A program made the translations under genes and the position numbers. The notes under the pieces were generated by a model. The model did no database searches, was not told the DNA's origin, and saw only the letters and a program-made list of their open reading frames with translations. DNA of 64,000 nt, taken from the NCBI GenBank assembly GCA_012861695.1, contig JAAOOA010001676.1, forward strand, positions 1 to 64,000. Direction: 5' to 3'. This stretch comes from Trematomus loennbergii. Its lineage: Eukaryota > Chordata > Actinopteri > Perciformes > Nototheniidae. This document shows positions 58,082 to 64,000 of the stretch, in pieces (the stretch's first letter is position 1; each line of letters opens with the position of its first letter).

Positions 58082-59698
58082 ATGTGTCTCCGAGGTCTCC
58101 TGCTGGTATCCGGGCTGTTTCTGAGCAGCTGGGCTCTGACTCCTGAAGAATGCAAGTGATTATTATATAATCTTTTTCATTTAATTAATATAGTTCATTA
58201 AACTATCAGCTCCTTTGCAAAAAGCACAACAAATATTTGTGACCTCATTTTATACCTCATAATATAATTATTGTTTACATAACTCTTCCTCCAAATTTTT
58301 GTCCCAGGAATGGAACCTGTCTTCTCTCGAGAGAAACTGTCAACGTCACTTTTGACGGGAACACAGCATCAGTGTCATGTAAGGAACATCAGGCGAAACC
58401 ATAGACTGTATATATAAAGAGAAACGTGCTGCAGCTTCAGAAAGGATGCAGCTATAAAAACCCAAATGTTCCACATGAAGAAACATCTTCAGCAACTTGA
58501 CAACACATGCAGCATTTAGAAAACATTCAGCAACTTGAGGAGACATGCGCAGCGTTTACTAAAAGCTGCAGAAACCACACGCTGCAAATACAAAATGCTA
58601 ATGAAAAGGAAATTACACCCCAGTAAAAAAGATTACTACTCTGAAGTATTTGCTCAACTATAAAAGACTCAACCATTTCTGGATCGGCCCTAAAAATACT
58701 CACTACTTGATTTTAACTGTCTCTGTTGTTGGAAACTTACCTAAAAAATGTTATGGTCTTATTTTAACAATGTGATCACATGACTCCTTCTGATGTTACT
58801 GAAGATCTGCTGTAAGCTAGCTAGCTAACGTAGCTAACCTAGTCATTTCAGATATACTGACAAACTATTACAGTTATGAGACAAACTAACTCTGAGACTC
58901 TGACAATGCATTGTCTTTTTATGCTGCTGAAACGCAAACATTTCCCAAATTGGGATCAATAAAGTACTTCTTATCTTATGTTATCTTATCTTATAAAATT
59001 GTTTCTGTCCTCAGTCATCAACATGAGCACGACGATGCTCATCCTGCCGGGCGTCAACGGTCTGATGGTCACCAGCGTCAACAGCTCCGTCAAACACTTT
59101 GACCTGGCGCTTGAAAAGCTTAATATCCCCAGTGAGAACAGAGAGGAGATCAGCCTCCGAGCTCTCTACCTGATGGGTAGGTAGCTTAGTCTGTGCTTAC
59201 TTTAACTGCTTTACATCCCTTTATATTGGAAAGGATTTAACTGAGGTTTCATTATCTCCAGATTCTGTCAACATAAAACACAACGGAGGAAGAAGTATTT
59301 ATATTCTTTACCTGAGTTTTAACACCAAGACTCTACAAGTAAAAGTGGAAAACCTTAAAAAGTAAAGCATTGAAGTTGCCGTTGAGTCTGTGCTCATTTT
59401 AGCTCCTCTACTTCTGGATTGTGTAAATGATGTATCTGAGGTTCTGGGTTCATTATCTCCTGGTTCTGTCTGCAGGCAGAGAGGCGACCCTGAAGGACTC
59501 GGACCTGGAAGAGTTCAAGAAGCAGGCGAGCTGCCTCGGGTTCTCCGGAGAACCACAGTTCATCTACAACCCCAAGAACGGTGCTTTAAAATCACCTGAT
59601 TAAACTATCTTAGGAATATATATTTAGATAATATATAACTGATTTATGTTTCTCTATCTGCAGGTTTCTGTACTGAAGAGGATTCCATTAAGATGTAG
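58082..59698 (+). CDS. Gene B copy 5: putative short lipocalin lacking exon 2, 148 aa
   Basis: Exons: 58082-58155, 58308-58378, 59015-59176, 59476-59580, 59664-59698; total 447 nt including TAG. Exon 1 encodes the same signal peptide as gene A up to EEC. The donor AA|GTGATT then joins exon 3 (acceptor TTTGTCCCAG) in frame, giving EECKNGTC. The exon 2 region (gene A residues 25-87, strand A and flanks) is absent. The four AGP-type cysteines remain (C24, C29, C122, C139), as do four sequons (N26, N37, N51, N73). The CxxC of gene A is replaced by GVNG. Exon 5 is nearly identical to gene A, exon 4 is far diverged. All exons are open, so expression is possible. If the weak donor is not used, exon 1 ends at a TGA after EECK and the locus is a pseudogene. 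A protein lacking the first strands may not fold as a barrel. Confidence 0.5.
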
Positions 59699-59878
59699 TT
59701 CTGAAGACAGGAACAATCATGAAGGAAATAAAATAAAAATAAAGTGAAAACTGTATTCTTCTTCTGTACAAAAATCAGCTGGACCATTGTCATGCTCATC
59801 AAGATTTATAACGTTTTGATCCTTAAACCCTTTAGATAATGCTGAAAACATGTGAAGTCGATCGGACAAGGTCTCTTT

Positions 59879-60054
59879 TCTACTTAGCAACAGTCTGTTC
59901 TACTTAGCAACAGTCTGTTCTCCTTAGCAACGGTCTGTTCTCCTTAGCAACGGTCTGTTCTCCTTAGCAACAGTCTGTTCTCCTTAGCAACTGTCTGTTC
60001 TCCAACTCTCTGTTCTCCTTAGCAACAGTGTATTTTCCTTAGCAACAGTCTGTT
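59879..60054 (+). repeat. 20-bp minisatellite, unit 5
   Basis: Same number of units as units 3 and 4. Confidence 0.88.
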
Positions 60055-60182
60055 AGCGAGAATTAACAACCTCTGGAATGTCCAAACTGACAATCAGAAT
60101 AAAGTATTCAACCAAGCCGTTTAATAAGTCTTATTATTAAATCGTGGGACTCTGTGTTAATATGTTATTATGGTAGTGCTTA

Positions 60183-60198
60183 TGAGTATAGTTTTTAA
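60183..60198. other. Unoccupied transposon site between B5 and A6
   Basis: Here tgagtatagtttttaaaggg runs from the gene B flank directly into the gene A upstream region. In other units the same flanks are gagTA-[transposon]-TAgagttttt. The site is either ancestral with one base different, or an excision that kept both TA copies and lost two bases. Confidence 0.8.
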
Positions 60199-60398
60199 AG
60201 GGTTACTCTACAATATTTGAGCAGATTATCGTTAAAGGCAGCATCAGCATCTGTCGTTTGTAAAATATGAGTTAAAATGTGAATGTTGACATTTTCAGCA
60301 GTATGGCAGTAGGAGTCAGTCTCTGTTTAACTATCAGTGAATCAACAGGGTCAAATATCACAAGCATGACTGTGCAGAAAAATGTTAATACTGGGAAA

Positions 60399-60418
60399 CC
60401 AATGAGCTGCTATAAAAG
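60399..60418 (+). promoter_or_regulatory. CCAAT and TATA boxes of gene A6
   Basis: CCAAT at 60399-60403 and TATAAAAG at 60411-60418. This is the only gene A promoter without the transposon about 220 bp upstream. Confidence 0.7.
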
Positions 60419-61679
60419 GCTGAGCAGCTGAAGCTCAGTTGTAGGTTGCTTTCCCGTTAGCTTCGTTAGCATCTTTAGCATGGTTAGCATCATGTGTCTC
60501 CGAGGTCTCCTGCTGGTATCCGGGCTGTTTCTGAGCAGCTGGGCTCTGACTCCTGAAGAATGCCAGCCCTTGGTGACGCCTCTCTCTCTGGCTGACCCCT
60601 CCATGGTAAGACCCCCGTCTGGTTCCTTTATTCACCGTTAGTCACTGTAAGAAGAAGTACTCAGAACCTTAACTTAAGTAAAAGTACAAATAATATGGTC
60701 TTAAAGTACTCCACTAAAAGTAAAAGTGCAAAAGTATGAGTATCAACATATACTTCACGTACATTATTTCAGAATAATATAAAGTGCAGAATAATTTCAC
60801 TTATATATCTTAACAGTAATATTATTAAGGTTATTTTATTATCCGCCTTTAATACCGCAATTTTAGTTTGTAGTTTTTTCAATGTGGACCAACTTTATAT
60901 ACTTTAAATACTGTATAGTTTATTTGTACAGTACTGCATTATACTATATCAGCATATTTGTATATGTACAGTAGAAGTATAAAGTAGCATTAAATTGAAA
61001 TACTCAAGTAAAGTACAAAACAGCACTTAAGTACAAAATGTATTGCAGTGGTGTGTTACTTTCCACCTGTTACACTAAGGTTTTCCGAAATGTTTTTTAA
61101 AATGTTCAATGTGCAAAACTGTGAATAAAACTAAAACGGAGCTCAGATTTTATTCTGCTTTTTAAACTGTAGTATGTGCTCATGTGTTTCATTGTGTTTA
61201 GGCTACTGCCTGAATGTGCTGAATGCAGGTTGATGAAATATTCCCATAAATGTCTTTGTATTGCATTTTATATTCAGGTAAAGTGATCAGGTAAAATTAC
61301 CTTTATATTGTGATACTTTTACAGATAACTAGTAACAGGTTATTAACTAAGTTACCCTCCCAACCCTGGTAATAATTAAAACACTTATGCACAATAAAAA
61401 ATAAATAATTATTTCTCACAACACAAGCAGCCCAACAAGAAGTCCACATGTATGAACAAATTATTTGGAACATCTATTGCAGAGGATCAGGGCCAGATGT
61501 TTTTCAGATTTCTGACTTTTTTTTTAGAATTCCAGCTTTTTCTCAGAATTCCAACTTTTTTTCAGACTTCCAACTTTTTGATACATTTTGAGTTTGAACC
61601 AAACAAAAAATGCACTGTTGGTCAAACCTCAAAAAGGTTCACATGTGGCCCTTATCCTCTCTTTTTGGGCAGGGTTAAT

Positions 61680-61692
61680 TGTGTGTGTGTGT

Positions 61693-61778
<86 letters not shown>

Positions 61779-61795
61779 TGTGTGTGTGTGTGTGT
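61680..61795 (+). repeat. (TG)n with GG interruptions at the exon 2 acceptor, gene A6
   Basis: About 116 nt, the shortest, interrupted three times by GGTG. It still runs directly into TAG|ATG. Confidence 0.96.
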
Positions 61796-63221
61796 AGATG
61801 TACAACAGGTCCCACCTCCTGGTGGGTTACTCAGATAATGCAGCGTTTGGCGCCATCCTGAAGCACACGGAGATCTCCTGGTGGAACATCAGCCCGTCTC
61901 CGTCCGACCCCAAGGGGATTGTTTTAGCCATCGAGGACAAACTGTGAGCATCTGCACTCATGCAAAAATATAATAACAAATACCAGGAAAAACCAAGATC
62001 ATTTACTATATTTCTTATCATTTTAATTATATAGCATAATAGTTCTCTATCTGTGGTTTTCATTTTCTTTTTACTTTTATGTATGCACCAAGTCAAATTC
62101 CTCGTATGTGTCAACCTACCTGGTGATAAACATGAATCTGATTCTGATTCTGTAGAACCCAATTCAATAGCTCTCCAGATGATACTCTGATTAATCAGTG
62201 AATCCTCTCCTGATTTGAAATACATCTCAGTTCTCGTGCTCTGAACAGATCAAGTTTCTTCATATTGACATTCAGACCTTTATATATACAGTCTATGATT
62301 TAGACCCAGCGATAAACTCACCTCCTCCTCTTTCCCCTCAGGAATGGTACCTGCACGTCAAAAACTGCCAACATAACTATTGGGCGACACAGCCTCAGCG
62401 TTAGGTGAGTTCCACAATCTGACATTTCTTTTAGGCGACTGAAACTGCCAGAAGGAAGACAAAGGTCCACAGTGCTCACATTTATAATACAAGTTAACTC
62501 GAGACCATAATAAATAAATGTAAAAAGTACAGTGTGATTTTAAGTCCAGTTATCCAAAGAGAAGCGATGGAGCATTGTGAGCCTGTTAGCATGCTGACGG
62601 ATCATTCAAATTCAAAGATTGAAAGGTTCTATTGTCATATGCACATAGCTATGAGAGAAGTGGAGAAATGGCAATGAAATTTCTTCTGACCTGAGCTCCT
62701 TGCTGAGAATCTTGAATCTTTGATGTATCCCAGGTACAGCCTCAGTTTCCTGCATAGCTCTGTGTCTCACCTGTGTAATCAGGTATTCTCCTGTCTGTTT
62801 TCAGTGGGGAACTTCTTCTCCACCACCTTCCACCTGCTGCCGGGCTGTGATGGATGTCTGGTCTTCAGCATGAACACCACGGCCAAACACATGGACATCG
62901 TGGTCAAGCTGCTGAAGATCAACATCACGGTGACAGCGGAGGAGGTCAAAATGCACAGCGTCTATCTGTTAGGTAGGAAGCATGACAGGAAATAATAATG
63001 TATGATTACTTAACCTCTACCTAACCCTTGTCGTGGATCCGATGTAACACTCACAAATTAAAGAATAAGACGAAGAGAAATCAATAAAACACAGACACAG
63101 AGATGGTTGAAGTCAAATATTATATTGCTGTACAGCACCATAAGAGACACATTACCTTACATCAAAGCAGTCTATAGTGTAATGTCCCTTAGACCAAGAG
63201 AATCGTACAGCTTATACACCT

Positions 63222-63740
<519 letters not shown>

Positions 63741-64000
63741 TTACTCTTGACTTAAAAGTACTTAATCATGCTTGTTTTAAAAACTTAATAAAAGTAGAAG
63801 TCATGCTGAAATCCTTTCCTAAAGTCAGGTATTAAAGCGTCTCTGTGTTTCTGTCTGCAGGCAGAGAGGCGACCCTGAAGGACTCGGACTTTGACGATTT
63901 CAAGAAGCAGGCGAGCTGCCTCGGGTTCTCCGGAGAACCACAGTTCATCTACGACTCCAAGAACGGTGCTTTAAAATTACCTGATTAAACGATGAAACAG

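Overview
The window is eukaryotic and almost certainly from a teleost fish. It has spliced genes with GT/AG introns and TATA boxes, long GT and GATA microsatellites in introns, and fish-style dispersed repeats. It is one head-to-tail tandem array of a recently duplicated unit. Successive gene A start codons lie at 12598, 25937, 39534, 52784 and 60492, giving steps of 13339, 13597, 13250 and 7708 bp. All genes are on the + strand. By eye the units are nearly identical apart from indels and repeat-number changes.

A full unit contains, in order: (1) gene A, a six-exon secreted lipocalin of 218 aa resembling alpha-1-acid glycoprotein (orosomucoid) and the related fish ligand-binding lipocalins; (2) two minisatellites, of 72 bp and 19 bp period; (3) gene B, a paralogue with no exon 2 that may still splice in frame into a 148-aa short lipocalin; (4) a 20-bp minisatellite; (5) a DNA transposon of about 5.2 to 5.9 kb with CACTGTAAAAAC ends and a TA target duplication, whose right end lies about 220 bp upstream of the next gene A TATA box. 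The transposon carries a nested hAT-like element of about 0.9 kb and an unrecognised coding region in three overlapping frames (ORF1, ORF2, ORF3).

There are six gene A copies. Copy 1 has lost promoter and exon 1 through a 763-bp deletion. Copies 2, 3 and 5 are intact. Copy 4 carries three 1-bp deletions. Copy 6 carries a 2-bp deletion in exon 3 and runs off the window before exon 6. There are five gene B copies; only copy 5 is open throughout in the exon-2-less model. There are four whole transposon copies plus a fragment at bases 1 to 186. The transposon is absent between gene B copy 5 and gene A copy 6, giving an empty or excised site near 60187.

The main points of interest are: the exon-2-less gene B with a frame-compatible new donor; the gene A exon 2 acceptor sitting directly on 116 to 171 nt of UG repeat with no pyrimidine tract; the mosaic similarity between A and B (exons 1 and 5 nearly identical, exons 3, 4 and 6 diverged); the CxxC pair unique to gene A; and the transposon placed next to the promoter of every complete gene A copy except the last. 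Frameshifts in copy 4 and copy 6 lie in stretches full of small indels in non-coding DNA as well, so some are probably consensus errors.
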